Shown here: positions 18,449 to 26,823 of the stretch, piece after piece
Layout of the letters: the number at the start of each line of letters is the position of its first letter
Position numbering within the stretch: position 1 is the first letter of the stretch
Source: Anaerocolumna chitinilytica
Lineage (GTDB): Bacteria; Bacillota; Clostridia; Lachnospirales; Lachnospiraceae
Assembly: GCF_014218355.1 (NCBI RefSeq)
Contig: NZ_AP023368.1
Location: forward strand, 433,501 to 497,500
Direction of reading: 5' to 3'
Length of the DNA stretch: 64,000 nucleotides
Translations under genes and position numbers: made by a program
The notes under the pieces: model-generated
What the model was told of the DNA's origin: nothing
Database searches by the model: none
The model's input: the letters and a program-made list of their open reading frames with translations, nothing else

Positions 18449-19186
18449 GTGCCAAAGACTTACTTGACAAATAGAACGAAATATATCATTGCTCTTGGCA
18501 TCCTGTTTTCATTCTTCGTGAATGTTAAGATGGTGCAGGCTGGTGATCTGAATGCAAACGAAGCGGCGGTAGTCAGTGCGGCACAGGGGGTATTTGAATT
18601 AAACGGGGAGAAGTATAAAGTAGATCCGACCTTTATCCAACAGCTGAGCAGCTATCTGAATCAAGATGGAATTGATCTGACAGCAGAGCAGAAAGACGAA
18701 GCTATTGCAACAATGTTTTCCAATGTTGGGCAAGGCATATCAGAAGGATATCTTGTACCGGCAATAGAGGGAGATACAGATACTGGGTCAACAGATTCCG
18801 GGAATGGCAGCAGTACAGATACTGTAGGCGATGGGAAGGATTCCGGTAAGTCTTCCGGCGATACGAAGCAGCCGGATAAGGCAACTGGAACAAAGGAGAA
18901 TGATTCAGACAACGATAACAAAGATAAAAAGGATGATAAAGTCATCCTTAATGAAATCAGAAAACAACCGGTCACAGTAACTAAGACCGATCAGGATAAA
19001 AATAAAGTAACCGTAAAGAATGAGAAGAATAACAGTATAGTTGTAGTTAACACGGTCATAAAGAATACCGGATATGATTTAACCACAGCTTTCATTATTG
19101 GAATCGGCTTGCTAATAATGCTTGTTATAAGCATAATCATTACATTGAAATTCCGGTTTTTCCGACAGGAGGAACAGAAATCTTGA
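18449..19186 (+). CDS. membrane-anchored surface protein, candidate sortase substrate
   Basis: 245 residues. An N-terminal signal peptide (about 1-33) is followed by a helical domain of about 85 residues, a low-complexity Ser/Gly/Asp/Lys region (about 113-165), and at the C-terminus IKNTG (204-208), a hydrophobic helix and a basic tail (KFRFFR). That order is the layout of a sortase sorting signal, with IKNTG in place of LPXTG. The start is GTG at 18449 after AAGGGAGAG. Its stop overlaps the TTG start of the sortase gene, so the two are translationally coupled. The N-terminal domain is not recognised. Confidence 0.7.
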   Translation: MPKTYLTNRTKYIIALGILFSFFVNVKMVQAGDLNANEAAVVSAAQGVFELNGEKYKVDPTFIQQLSSYLNQDGIDLTAEQKDEAIATMFSNVGQGISEGYLVPAIEGDTDTGSTDSGNGSSTDTVGDGKDSGKSSGDTKQPDKATGTKENDSDNDNKDKKDDKVILNEIRKQPVTVTKTDQDKNKVTVKNEKNNSIVVVNTVIKNTGYDLTTAFIIGIGLLIMLVISIIITLKFRFFRQEEQKS

Positions 19187-19833
19187 GCAAGAGAAAGAAT
19201 AAGAAAATGATGCAGTATCTTCTGCATCCGGTGATTTTTATACTGGCTATTTCCGCACTTTCTTATGCCGGCGGAAGACCTCTTCTTGCAATGGCAAGAG
19301 CGAATATGAATATGTTAATTGAAAAAGGTGCTCCAAGCTATTCCAACGAATATAATAGTGAATTCACAGATTTATTCACTGCGGATAAGCAGTTTAATAT
19401 CAAAGATATACAGATACCCGAATATGGGGCTCATTATGGTAATATCCTATGTCAAAATATTGATATGAAGGTACCGCTTTATTATGGTGACAGTGATGAG
19501 TTACTGGAAAAGGGTGCAGGGCAGTACATAGCCAGCGGATTGCCGGGAGAGGGAAGACCTATACTGATAGGAGGACATGATTCCATTTACTTTAAGCCTC
19601 TGGAGAAGATTGCGGCAGGTGATACCATTGAAATCCAAACCAATTACGGGATATTTACCTATAAAGTTACAGAAACCAAGGTGGCAGAGGCCTCGGATAC
19701 AACCGCATATTCTTTAATAGGCGAAAAGGAGCAGCTGATCTTATATACCTGTTATCCTTTTGGTAAGCTAATTGGTGATAGGAATCAAAGGTTTTTTGTA
19801 TATTGCGACAAAACAGATGGACAGAAGGATTAG
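19183..19833 (+). CDS. sortase, probably class D
   Basis: Membrane-bound cysteine transpeptidase that cuts sorting signals and joins proteins to the wall. 216 residues: an N-terminal transmembrane anchor (about 13-30), then the sortase fold with catalytic His in GGHDSIYF, Cys in LYTCYPF and Arg in RNQRFFVY. The spacing and the single N-terminal anchor suggest class D. The start is TTG at 19183, 9 bases after AGGAGG, overlapping the stop of the preceding gene. Class D sortases often act on one dedicated neighbour; the gene just upstream is the obvious candidate. Confidence 0.92.
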   Translation: MSKRKNKKMMQYLLHPVIFILAISALSYAGGRPLLAMARANMNMLIEKGAPSYSNEYNSEFTDLFTADKQFNIKDIQIPEYGAHYGNILCQNIDMKVPLYYGDSDELLEKGAGQYIASGLPGEGRPILIGGHDSIYFKPLEKIAAGDTIEIQTNYGIFTYKVTETKVAEASDTTAYSLIGEKEQLILYTCYPFGKLIGDRNQRFFVYCDKTDGQKD

Positions 19834-19880
19834 CAGAAGAATATCTGCTGATTCGTTACATGTTTGAAGGAGAACATCGG

Positions 19881-20726
19881 ATGAAACATAATACAGACCG
19901 GTTACAAAACCTCATAAGCTCGGTATTTTCCTTCCTGCTGGCAATTATGTTATTACTTCTCTTATTCATAGCGGGATTGTTCAGCGGAGCCTTTAATGAC
20001 AAAGTAATAAAAGCGAAGGTAAATGAAAGCAATTTCTACAATGAGACATATTCCATCATCTATGACCGGTCGGAATCCATTCTTAAGGAGGCCGGGTTAC
20101 CGGAAAGTATATTAAAGGATGCAATTACATTGCAACGAGTATACATTGGCGGAAAATATTATGTAGAGGATGTACTGGCGGGAAAAGGACCCTCCTATAA
20201 GACGGACAAATTAAAAGCCACACTGGAAGCAAATATAGGAGATTACCTTGAACAGCAAAATATAGAAGTAACAAAGGATTTGGAGGCAGGGACAAAAGAG
20301 CTTACGGAAAGAATTATTCAGGAATATCGAAGAGGAATACAGTTTGACTTTATTAATTCCATCAGCCGGTTGAAATACAGCAGTATTCGAATAGTAACTT
20401 TTATACTACCTGTCATAATAGGCTTAATACTTCTTATTAGCTTTCTGCTATTTCGAATGCACAAATATAAACACAGAGCAATCCGCTATATAAATTACAG
20501 TGTTATTACAGCCAGTGTACTGACCGGTGGGGCGGCAATTGCTTTACTCTTGCTAAAGATATATAACAAAGTTACAGTCCAGCCAAAGTATTACAATACA
20601 TTTTTACGTAACTATTTCAGCTGGGATATCAAGGTTTACCTATATCTGGCGGGACTTGGAAGTATAGCAGCAATTCTTTTATTTCTGCTGACTGAGCATA
20701 TGAAAAACAATATAAGTAAATCTTAG
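19881..20726 (+). CDS. membrane protein associated with the sortase
   Basis: 281 residues with one N-terminal membrane helix (about 15-37), an extracellular domain of about 140 residues, then three more helices (about 171-190, 205-228, 250-270). I do not recognise the family. It follows the sortase gene by 47 bp and precedes the CpsB phosphatase by 11 bp, so it links the sortase genes and EPS module 1 in one probable transcript. The start at 19881 follows GAAGGAG; the longer frame to 19803 overlaps the sortase gene without a site. Confidence 0.75.
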   Translation: MKHNTDRLQNLISSVFSFLLAIMLLLLLFIAGLFSGAFNDKVIKAKVNESNFYNETYSIIYDRSESILKEAGLPESILKDAITLQRVYIGGKYYVEDVLAGKGPSYKTDKLKATLEANIGDYLEQQNIEVTKDLEAGTKELTERIIQEYRRGIQFDFINSISRLKYSSIRIVTFILPVIIGLILLISFLLFRMHKYKHRAIRYINYSVITASVLTGGAAIALLLLKIYNKVTVQPKYYNTFLRNYFSWDIKVYLYLAGLGSIAAILLFLLTEHMKNNISKS

Positions 20727-20737
20727 GGGTTTTAAAG

Positions 20738-21469
20738 ATGAATACAAGTATTTTTATGGATATCCATACTCATATACTGCCGGAGGTAGACGATGGTGCT
20801 TCCACAATGGAAGTAACCAGGAAGATGCTTCTTCAGGCAAAGGAACAAGGAATACAGACAATAATTGCCACACCGCATTATGGCACCGGTAAGAGAGAAA
20901 AAAATCCTTTACAATTAAAGGAAGTACTTGAAAAGGTTCAAAAAGAAGCCGATGAACTGTCCGCGGATATAAAACTATATCTGGGCAATGAGTTGTATTA
21001 TAGAGAAGCAATATTAGAGGCAGTAGTTAGAGGAGAAGCACTCACACTGGCAGAAAGCAGATATGTACTGATAGAATTCTCCGTAGGTGTGAAGTACAAC
21101 ACTCTTTATCAGGGCTTAAGAGAATTTGTTCTGGCAGGTTATGCACCTATTCTTGCCCATGTTGAAAGATATCAGTGTCTGATGGAAGACGAAGAATTGA
21201 TACAGGAGATAAGAGAGCTGGGGGTATATATTCAGATGAATGCTGATAGCCTCCTTGGCAGTTTTCTTAATAAGCGTACTGCGCAGCATAGAAGACTGAT
21301 TAAGAATCGGCTCATTCATTTTATAGCAACTGACTGCCATAATAATGATACCAGAGCTCCAGAAATGCAAAAAGCCTATCAGATTGTGGAGAAACTTACA
21401 GACTCCCAATATGCCAAGGAACTGTTTCTTGATAACCCCGGCAAAATTATCGAAAATAAATACTTATGA
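20738..21469 (+). CDS. CpsB/YwqE-type tyrosine-protein phosphatase
   Basis: PHP-domain metallophosphatase that removes phosphate from the BY-kinase and so controls EPS synthesis. 243 residues. Metal ligands look intact: MDIHTHILPEVDDG near the start, TPHYGTG, GNELYY, AHVERYQ and ATDCHN near the C-terminus. Its genes form phosphatase, Wzz-type adaptor, kinase in that order, the usual arrangement. The stop overlaps the region of the next gene's ribosome binding site. It is one of three paralogues in this window; the one at 44107 has lost several of these residues. Confidence 0.93.
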   Translation: MNTSIFMDIHTHILPEVDDGASTMEVTRKMLLQAKEQGIQTIIATPHYGTGKREKNPLQLKEVLEKVQKEADELSADIKLYLGNELYYREAILEAVVRGEALTLAESRYVLIEFSVGVKYNTLYQGLREFVLAGYAPILAHVERYQCLMEDEELIQEIRELGVYIQMNADSLLGSFLNKRTAQHRRLIKNRLIHFIATDCHNNDTRAPEMQKAYQIVEKLTDSQYAKELFLDNPGKIIENKYL

Positions 21470-21480
21470 GGAGCACCACA

Positions 21481-22251
21481 ATGGAACAAAATACCAACGA
21501 CGAGATTGAAATTGATTTACTGGAACTATTCCACCTGATTCGGGCACGTATCTGGATAATTATACTATCCGGTATTCTTACGGCAGTTTGTGCGGGACTT
21601 ATAAGCAGCTTTTTACTAACACCTATCTACACCTCTACCACGAAGCTATATATCTTAAATAAATCCACTTCCCTTACCAGCCTTGCGCTGCAGGATTTAC
21701 AGCTTGGTACCCAGCTTACCCAGGATTACATGGTCCTGGTTAAGAGCAGACCGGTAGTAACACAAGTCATTGACAACCTGGAATTAAATATGACCTATGA
21801 AGATATGTTAAATGTAATTACTATCGATAACCCAGCGAATACCCGTATCCTTGAGATAACAGCCGATTATCCGGACCCTTATCTGGCGAAGCGTATCGTT
21901 GATGAATTTGCAACTGTATCTACTACCCGAATTGCTAAGATCATGGATACCTCGCAACCGACCGTTGTGGAAGAAGGTTATCTGCAGCCGAATCCCTCCA
22001 GTCCCAATATAAAGAAGAATACAATTATCGGAGCATTGATTGGTATTCTGCTGTCCGGTGGAATTATTGTTGTTCTCTATTTGTTAGATGATACCATTAA
22101 GGATTCAGAAGATATTGAGAAATATCTTGGCTTACATACTCTTGGATTAATTCCTATAGAGACCGGCGCACAGAAACAGATGGAGCTTGATAAGAGAAAG
22201 AGAAGAAGGCAGTTGAAGAAGGGGAATAGAAAGAAGGCAGGAAGGGGTTAG
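21481..22251 (+). CDS. Wzz/YveK-type polysaccharide co-polymerase and kinase adaptor
   Basis: 256-residue membrane protein that sets polymer length and activates the BY-kinase. Two transmembrane helices (about 22-45 and 176-198) flank an outer domain with TSTTKLYILNKS, as in the YveK/CapA family; the basic C-terminal tail contacts the kinase in relatives. The start at 21481 follows GAGGAG; the upstream ATG at 21466 overlaps the previous stop and lacks a site. Confidence 0.92.
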   Translation: MEQNTNDEIEIDLLELFHLIRARIWIIILSGILTAVCAGLISSFLLTPIYTSTTKLYILNKSTSLTSLALQDLQLGTQLTQDYMVLVKSRPVVTQVIDNLELNMTYEDMLNVITIDNPANTRILEITADYPDPYLAKRIVDEFATVSTTRIAKIMDTSQPTVVEEGYLQPNPSSPNIKKNTIIGALIGILLSGGIIVVLYLLDDTIKDSEDIEKYLGLHTLGLIPIETGAQKQMELDKRKRRRQLKKGNRKKAGRG

Positions 22252-22258
22252 GTTGAAA

Positions 22259-22963
22259 ATGAACAAGATTAAATTTGAGAAAAGAGCAGAACTTGATTAT
22301 AGAGCCAATGAAGCGTATAAGACCTTAAGAACCAATATTCAGTTCTGTGGAAGTGATATTAAGGTAATAACCTTTACCAGCTGTACACCCAATGAAGGAA
22401 AGTCCAGTGTTTCTTTTAATCTGGCGGTATCTTTTGCGCAAATGGGGAAGAAAGTAATATTAATAGATGCCGACCTCAGAAAATCTGTTATGGTAGGCCG
22501 CTATAAAGTAGGAGCGGTGGAGTACGGATTGACTCATTACCTATCCGGCCAGAATGAATTGGATGAAGTAATGCTTGAGACAGACATCGAGAATATGGAT
22601 GTGATATTTGCAGGAACTTTCGGACCGAATCCGGCAGAACTTCTGGAACATCAGAGATTTCATGATATGGTGGGAATGCTGCGGGAAGTATACGATTATG
22701 TATTAATTGATACACCGCCACTGGGTTCTGTTATTGACAGCGCACTGGTTGCGAAGATATCCGACGGAGCGGTTCTTGTAATAGAAAGCAATGCTATAAG
22801 CTATCGCTTTGCGAAGGATGTAAAAGCTCAGCTGGAGAAGTCGAATTGCAGAATATTAGGAGCAATACTCAATAAAGTGCAATTGGAGAAGAAGGGATAT
22901 TACGGAAAATATTACGGTAAGTACTATGGCAAATATTATGGCACATACGGTAATGATAACTGA
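22259..22963 (+). CDS. CpsD/CapB-type bacterial tyrosine kinase
   Basis: Cytoplasmic BY-kinase domain, 234 residues, that autophosphorylates and controls EPS assembly with the Wzz-type adaptor. Walker A TPNEGKSS, Walker A' VILIDADLRKS and Walker B VLIDTPP are present. The C-terminus is a striking run of YYGK repeats, the tyrosine cluster that is autophosphorylated in this family. The start is ATG at 22259; TTG at 22253 is possible. It ends the first control operon; a long promoter region follows. Confidence 0.94.
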   Translation: MNKIKFEKRAELDYRANEAYKTLRTNIQFCGSDIKVITFTSCTPNEGKSSVSFNLAVSFAQMGKKVILIDADLRKSVMVGRYKVGAVEYGLTHYLSGQNELDEVMLETDIENMDVIFAGTFGPNPAELLEHQRFHDMVGMLREVYDYVLIDTPPLGSVIDSALVAKISDGAVLVIESNAISYRFAKDVKAQLEKSNCRILGAILNKVQLEKKGYYGKYYGKYYGKYYGTYGNDN

Positions 22964-22994
22964 TAAAAATAAAAAAGGATATAGGAAAAAAGTC

Positions 22995-23043
22995 CGTCAC
23001 ATTTCCTGTCACAGGTTGATAAAGAATCTTATACAGCTATAAT
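22995..23043 (+). promoter_or_regulatory. promoter with tandem TGTCACA element, copy 2
   Basis: CGTCACA (22995-23001) and TGTCACA (23007-23013), 12-bp period, then TTGATA (23016-23021), a 16-bp spacer and TATAAT (23038-23043). The second heptamer starts 31 bp before TATAAT, exactly as in the Ig-like promoter. It would drive the small membrane protein and priming transferase. Confidence 0.65.
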
Positions 23044-23069
23044 ATATCATAGTAAAGCAGTAAACCCTA

Positions 23070-23086
23070 TTCACAAACTATGTGAA
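23070..23086. promoter_or_regulatory. palindromic operator-like site
   Basis: TTCACA (23070-23075), 5 bp, TGTGAA (23081-23086): a perfect palindrome about 20 bp after the start expected from the upstream promoter. It could be a repressor site. It is not a Rex site, whose half-sites are oriented the other way. Confidence 0.4.
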
Positions 23087-23181
23087 CAATATTTTGTATG
23101 AACATTATATTCAAAAAGAGATTTTATTTTGATTATAAAGTATACATATTGCAGAATTTTTGTAAACACAAAACCATTGAA

Positions 23182-23210
23182 TTGACAATATTTGGAATTA
23201 AGAATATAAT
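23182..23210 (+). promoter_or_regulatory. second sigma-A promoter before EPS genes
   Basis: TTGACA (23182-23187), 17-bp spacer, TATAAT (23205-23210): full consensus. It lies about 110 bp before the small membrane gene, so this region probably has two start points, one with the tandem element and one constitutive-looking. Confidence 0.75.
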
Positions 23211-23320
23211 GAGTTTACCATATAACCGGTAAAGGATTATGTATTATGCTTATATATCTCAATATTGTCAGCTTTGATCATCAAGAAATAGGATAAGCAC
23301 CTATAGGGGAGAGAAGTTGT

Positions 23321-23509
23321 ATGAGACAGGGATTGGTATTCTTATTAGCTATAGCAGAAAATCAGCTTCAGATGGACGGTATTAATATTTTATTACTCTT
23401 ACTTCTTATTACTGGATTGATTATAGCACTGGTATTGTGCAGACGATTATCCAAGAAATATCATCTATACGATAAGAAGAAGGACCAGGAGATATTAAAG
23501 CATACATAG
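23321..23509 (+). CDS. small single-pass membrane protein
   Basis: 62 residues with one hydrophobic segment (about 21-41) and a basic, Lys-rich C-terminal tail. AGGGGAGAG lies at a good distance before the ATG, and two promoters precede it. It lies about 130 bp before the priming transferase. I do not recognise it; its position suggests a minor role in EPS assembly, but it may be non-functional. Confidence 0.5.
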   Translation: MRQGLVFLLAIAENQLQMDGINILLLLLLITGLIIALVLCRRLSKKYHLYDKKKDQEILKHT

Positions 23510-23639
23510 GCATAGTGATGGGGGATATAGAATGTAAGACATAGAAGCAAATTAACTGGATATATGTGGTGGATGCGATCCGGCATTACTACTGTATCCT
23601 TTATTTTTTTATGCATATACTTAAGAGGCTGGGGTACAT

Positions 23640-25055
23640 ATGGGAAGCAAGAAAAAGAATGTGGGAGATTTAGTACTATTTGTAGTTGATTTGACAGGTC
23701 TTTTAATAGCATTTATACTAGCGGTTTTTATTCGGTACAGTAAATTAAGTCCGGATTACATGACGAATCTGTATGGCAGTACGTTGTTTGTCTTACTGCT
23801 GACTTACGTTGTAATATTTGAAGCAGATAATAAGCGAATGACTATCTTTCAGAGGGGTTTCGGAGAAGAAGGCATCGCCATTCTCAAGGATCAATTGATG
23901 CTGCTTGCAGTCCTGGTAATCTATCTGTATGTGACAAAGCAAGGTGGAAGCTTCTCAAGATTATTTGTGGGAATCTTTTTTATTATCAATTATCTGATAA
24001 CATATGTACTTAGAAGTTACCTGAAGGTATACATGCTTGCATATTATAAAAAAAGCATTTCCAGTAATAAGGTTCTGTTGATTACCACTTCAGACAGGGC
24101 TTCTGATGTTATTAAACGAATACGGAATGAACATGAATGGTCAATACAGCTTAGCAACATTGCCATTGTAGATAAAGATATGATAGGTGAGAAGATTGAG
24201 GGGATTCTGGTTCTTGGCAGCAGCACTAATCTTATTGAGATAGCCAGATTGAATGTAGTGGACGAGGTGTTCATTAACCTTCCCTATCGATATGATTTTA
24301 ATATGAACGATGCAATCTATGAGTTTGAGAAGATGGGCGTTATTGTACATGCTAATATCGAAGTTAATCCAATGTTTCGCTTCAAGGAGAAATCCCTTGA
24401 GACCTTTGCCGGACATCAGGTAATAACCTTCTCCACCGGTATCTTCGACCCGAAGCAGGAAATCTTAAAGAGAATCATAGACATAGCAGGAGGTCTTGTC
24501 GGATTACTAATTACTGCAATTATTACGCTCTTTCTAGCCCCGGCCATTAAGATAGATTCGAAGGGACCTGTATTCTTCTCTCAGGTTCGTGTGGGCAAGA
24601 ACGGCAGAAAATTCAAGATATACAAATTCCGCTCTATGTATATCGATGCAGAAGAGCGTAAGAAGGAGCTGATGGAGCAGAATGAAATGCAGGGATTGAT
24701 GTTCAAGATGACAGATGATCCCCGTATTACAAAGGTTGGTAAGTTCATACGCAAGACAAGTCTGGATGAGTTCCCCCAGTTTCTGAATGTCTTAAAGGGA
24801 GATATGAGTCTGGTGGGAACAAGACCGCCTACACAGGATGAATTCGTGCAGTATGAGGCGAGACATAAGAGGAGGCTGAACTTAAGACCGGGGTTAACTG
24901 GACTCTGGCAGGTTAGTGGGAGAAGTGATATACAGGACTTTGAAGAGGTTGTGAGGTTGGATCTGGAGTATATTGATAATTGGAATATTGGGTTGGATGT
25001 GAAGTTGATATTTAAAACGATTGGAGTTGTGGTGTTTGGGAGAGGGTCGAGATAA
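23640..25055 (+). CDS. EPS priming sugar-1-phosphate transferase
   Basis: 471 residues, polyprenyl glycosylphosphotransferase family. Starts EPS repeat units by moving a sugar-1-phosphate to undecaprenyl phosphate. Four to five N-terminal helices (to about 130), a CoA-binding-like central domain (about 145-250), then the catalytic domain with a membrane hairpin near 290, KIYKFRSMYIDAEERK, KTSLDEFPQFLNVLKGDMSLVGTRP-type text and LRPGLTGLWQVSGRSD. All catalytic motifs look intact. It is a close paralogue of the protein at 42674. The sugar specificity is unknown. Decayed transposon DNA follows it. Confidence 0.94.
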   Translation: MGSKKKNVGDLVLFVVDLTGLLIAFILAVFIRYSKLSPDYMTNLYGSTLFVLLLTYVVIFEADNKRMTIFQRGFGEEGIAILKDQLMLLAVLVIYLYVTKQGGSFSRLFVGIFFIINYLITYVLRSYLKVYMLAYYKKSISSNKVLLITTSDRASDVIKRIRNEHEWSIQLSNIAIVDKDMIGEKIEGILVLGSSTNLIEIARLNVVDEVFINLPYRYDFNMNDAIYEFEKMGVIVHANIEVNPMFRFKEKSLETFAGHQVITFSTGIFDPKQEILKRIIDIAGGLVGLLITAIITLFLAPAIKIDSKGPVFFSQVRVGKNGRKFKIYKFRSMYIDAEERKKELMEQNEMQGLMFKMTDDPRITKVGKFIRKTSLDEFPQFLNVLKGDMSLVGTRPPTQDEFVQYEARHKRRLNLRPGLTGLWQVSGRSDIQDFEEVVRLDLEYIDNWNIGLDVKLIFKTIGVVVFGRGSR

Positions 25056-25128
25056 TTAGCAATAATATACCGTAGCTGCGATAACAACGAAACTCTGTCG
25101 TAGACTATCTGTTAATTATTCAGTTGAT

Positions 25129-25510
25129 TTAATTAAGAGCATGTGCATAAATATCAGCAATAATTACATCAGTATCAATAACTTTCTTGTCCAGTAGCGA
25201 CTAAAGAAAGAGCATCCGTCATTAGGTTATTAATCAGGCGGGGGTTTCCCTGGCAGTAGCCATGAACTGCACTTAGGGTAGCATCTTCGATGATTAGCTG
25301 GTAGCTCAGTAGAAAGATTGTAGATGATGTAGTCAGTGATTTCATAATCATTCAGGTTTTCGTAGGTGTAACAAACCGTAATTCGCTTTTTTAGGCTTCA
25401 TGAACAGCTTTTCTAGGATATTATTCAGATACAGTTCTCCGGCAAGGATTAATGTAAAGCATTTAGTGAAATCATATCCATGATTCATAATCAGCTTGAT
25501 GTTCTTTAAG
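25129..25510 (-). pseudogene. decayed ExeA/TniB-type transposition ATPase, copy 1
   Basis: Minus-strand fragments in shifting frames read in order as LIMNHGYDFTKCFTLILAGE, then LYLNNILEKLF, then KRITVCYTYENLNDYEITDY and IIYNLST, then EDATLSAVHGYCQGNPRLI followed by NNLMTDALSL, and finally KVIDTDVIIADIYAHALN before a stop at 25129. This is the order of the C-terminal half of ExeA/TniB-like AAA ATPases that serve DDE transposases. At least three frameshifts and a missing Walker A half make it a pseudogene. A related fragment lies at 34466-34600. Confidence 0.8.
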
Positions 25511-25830
25511 TAGCTGTAGAAGCATCCGAATAGGTACCATGAATAATTGGTGTTATCAAGGCGAAGCGGAAGTGTGCAGTTAGGATGGGATACATCCAAC
25601 GTAAAACGGGAGCAGCTTAGTCTGACAGGAAAATTCCGTAAACCGGTATTGCTGTAAAAATGAAAGGGAGTATGAATTAAAGAACTCCAGTGGAAATGCT
25701 GGGTTATCAAAGAGCAGACGGTGAAAAGTAAGGGAGAAAATTTCCGCATCTGAAAGAGTTCCAATCTATAAAGCGGTGAAGATCTTTGAGAGTTGCGCAA
25801 CATTAAATATTGAGCGGGAGTATAGGACTA
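25511..25830. other. gene-free remnant DNA before the glycosyltransferase cassette
   Basis: An open minus-strand frame covers this stretch, but it joins the decayed ATPase, lacks protein-like composition and has no recognised homologue, so I do not call a gene. It may be more degenerate transposon sequence. Confidence 0.5.
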
Positions 25831-26301
25831 ATGAATAACAATAAAAAAAAGTTAAAATTATGCCTGGTTGGTTCCTCAGGTGGACACCTCACACATTTAT
25901 ATATGTTGAAACCATTTTGGAAAGATAAAGAGCGATTTTGGGTTACATTTGATAAGGAAGATGCTAGAAGTCTTCTGCAAGGTGAAGAGATGTATCCATG
26001 TTATTACCCAAGCAATCGTAGTATCAAGGCTCTCATAATCAATACAGTTAGAGCATTGAAGGTTATCCTCAAAGAGAGACCTAATCTTATTATATCTTCA
26101 GGTGCTGCGCCTGCAATCCCATTTTTTTATATTGGAAAATTATTTGGAGCAAAACTAATCTACATAGAAGTTTTTGATAGAATTGATAAACCAACTATGA
26201 CTGGAAAGCTGGTATATCCAATTGTAGATATGTTTATTGTTGAGTGGGAAGAAATGAAAAAGGTATATCCGAAAGCGGTGAATCTAGGAAGTATATTTTA
26301 A
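25831..26301 (+). CDS. PssD/Cps14F-type glycosyltransferase subunit (ALG14-like)
   Basis: About 156 residues. The N-terminal LVGSSGGHLTHL and later SSGAAPAIPFFYIGKLFGAK match the ALG14/PssD/Cps14F family, the membrane-anchoring half of a split glycosyltransferase. The catalytic half is the next gene (PssE type), 12 bp away. In pneumococcal serotype 14 the matching pair adds a beta-1,4-galactose as the second sugar of the repeat unit; the sugar here is unknown. The ATG at 25831 follows GCGGGAG. First gene of the AT-rich cassette. Confidence 0.88.
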   Translation: MNNNKKKLKLCLVGSSGGHLTHLYMLKPFWKDKERFWVTFDKEDARSLLQGEEMYPCYYPSNRSIKALIINTVRALKVILKERPNLIISSGAAPAIPFFYIGKLFGAKLIYIEVFDRIDKPTMTGKLVYPIVDMFIVEWEEMKKVYPKAVNLGSIF

Positions 26302-26313
26302 GGCGGTGGAAAA

Positions 26314-26823
26314 ATGATTTTTGTCACAGTAGGTACACATGAACAACCTTTTAATCGGCTAATTGAATATATAGATAGTATGAAGCGAGATGGAATGATA
26401 GAAGAAGAAGTTGTAATTCAAACTGGATATAGTACATACGAGCCCAAATATTGTACGTGGCAGAAATTGTATCCATTTCAGCAGATGGCAAAGTTTGTAG
26501 ATGAGGCAAGAATAATAATTACTCATGGTGGACCGTCTAGTTTTATTATGCCGTTACAAGTAGGAAAAATACCGATTGTAGTTCCTAGGCAGAAGAAGTA
26601 TGATGAACATGTCAATGATCATCAAGTTGAATTTACGCAGGAAGTTGCAAAGAGGATGGGAACCATTATTAGTGTGGTCGATGTAGATAAGTTGGGGGAT
26701 GTAATAAAGAACTTCGATGAAATTGTTGAAGATATGCATGGTGGTAGTTCTAGCAATAATAAAAAGTTCTGTGAAGAGCTAGAGATGATAGTAAACGATA
26801 TGTTTAAGGAAAAAAGAAAATGA
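26314..26823 (+). CDS. PssE/Cps14G-type glycosyltransferase subunit (ALG13-like)
   Basis: 169 residues of GT28-type fold, the catalytic partner of the preceding PssD-like protein. FVTVGTHEQPFNRLIEYID at the N-terminus, THGGPSSFIMPLQ and IPIVVPRQKKYDEHVNDHQ are typical of ALG13/PssE. The two together probably add the second sugar to the lipid carrier at the inner membrane face. The start follows AAGGCGGTGG, and the stop overlaps the next start (ATGA), so translation is coupled. Confidence 0.9.
   Translation: MIFVTVGTHEQPFNRLIEYIDSMKRDGMIEEEVVIQTGYSTYEPKYCTWQKLYPFQQMAKFVDEARIIITHGGPSSFIMPLQVGKIPIVVPRQKKYDEHVNDHQVEFTQEVAKRMGTIISVVDVDKLGDVIKNFDEIVEDMHGGSSSNNKKFCEELEMIVNDMFKEKRK

Noticed and set aside
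23070..23086. Rex redox-regulator site
   Set aside because: Rex sites read TTGTGAA-N4-TTCACAA; here the half-sites have the opposite order and a different spacing.
25348..25803. 151-codon minus-strand gene
   Set aside because: Its C-terminal third is the decayed ATPase in one frame and the rest has no protein-like pattern or ribosome binding site.
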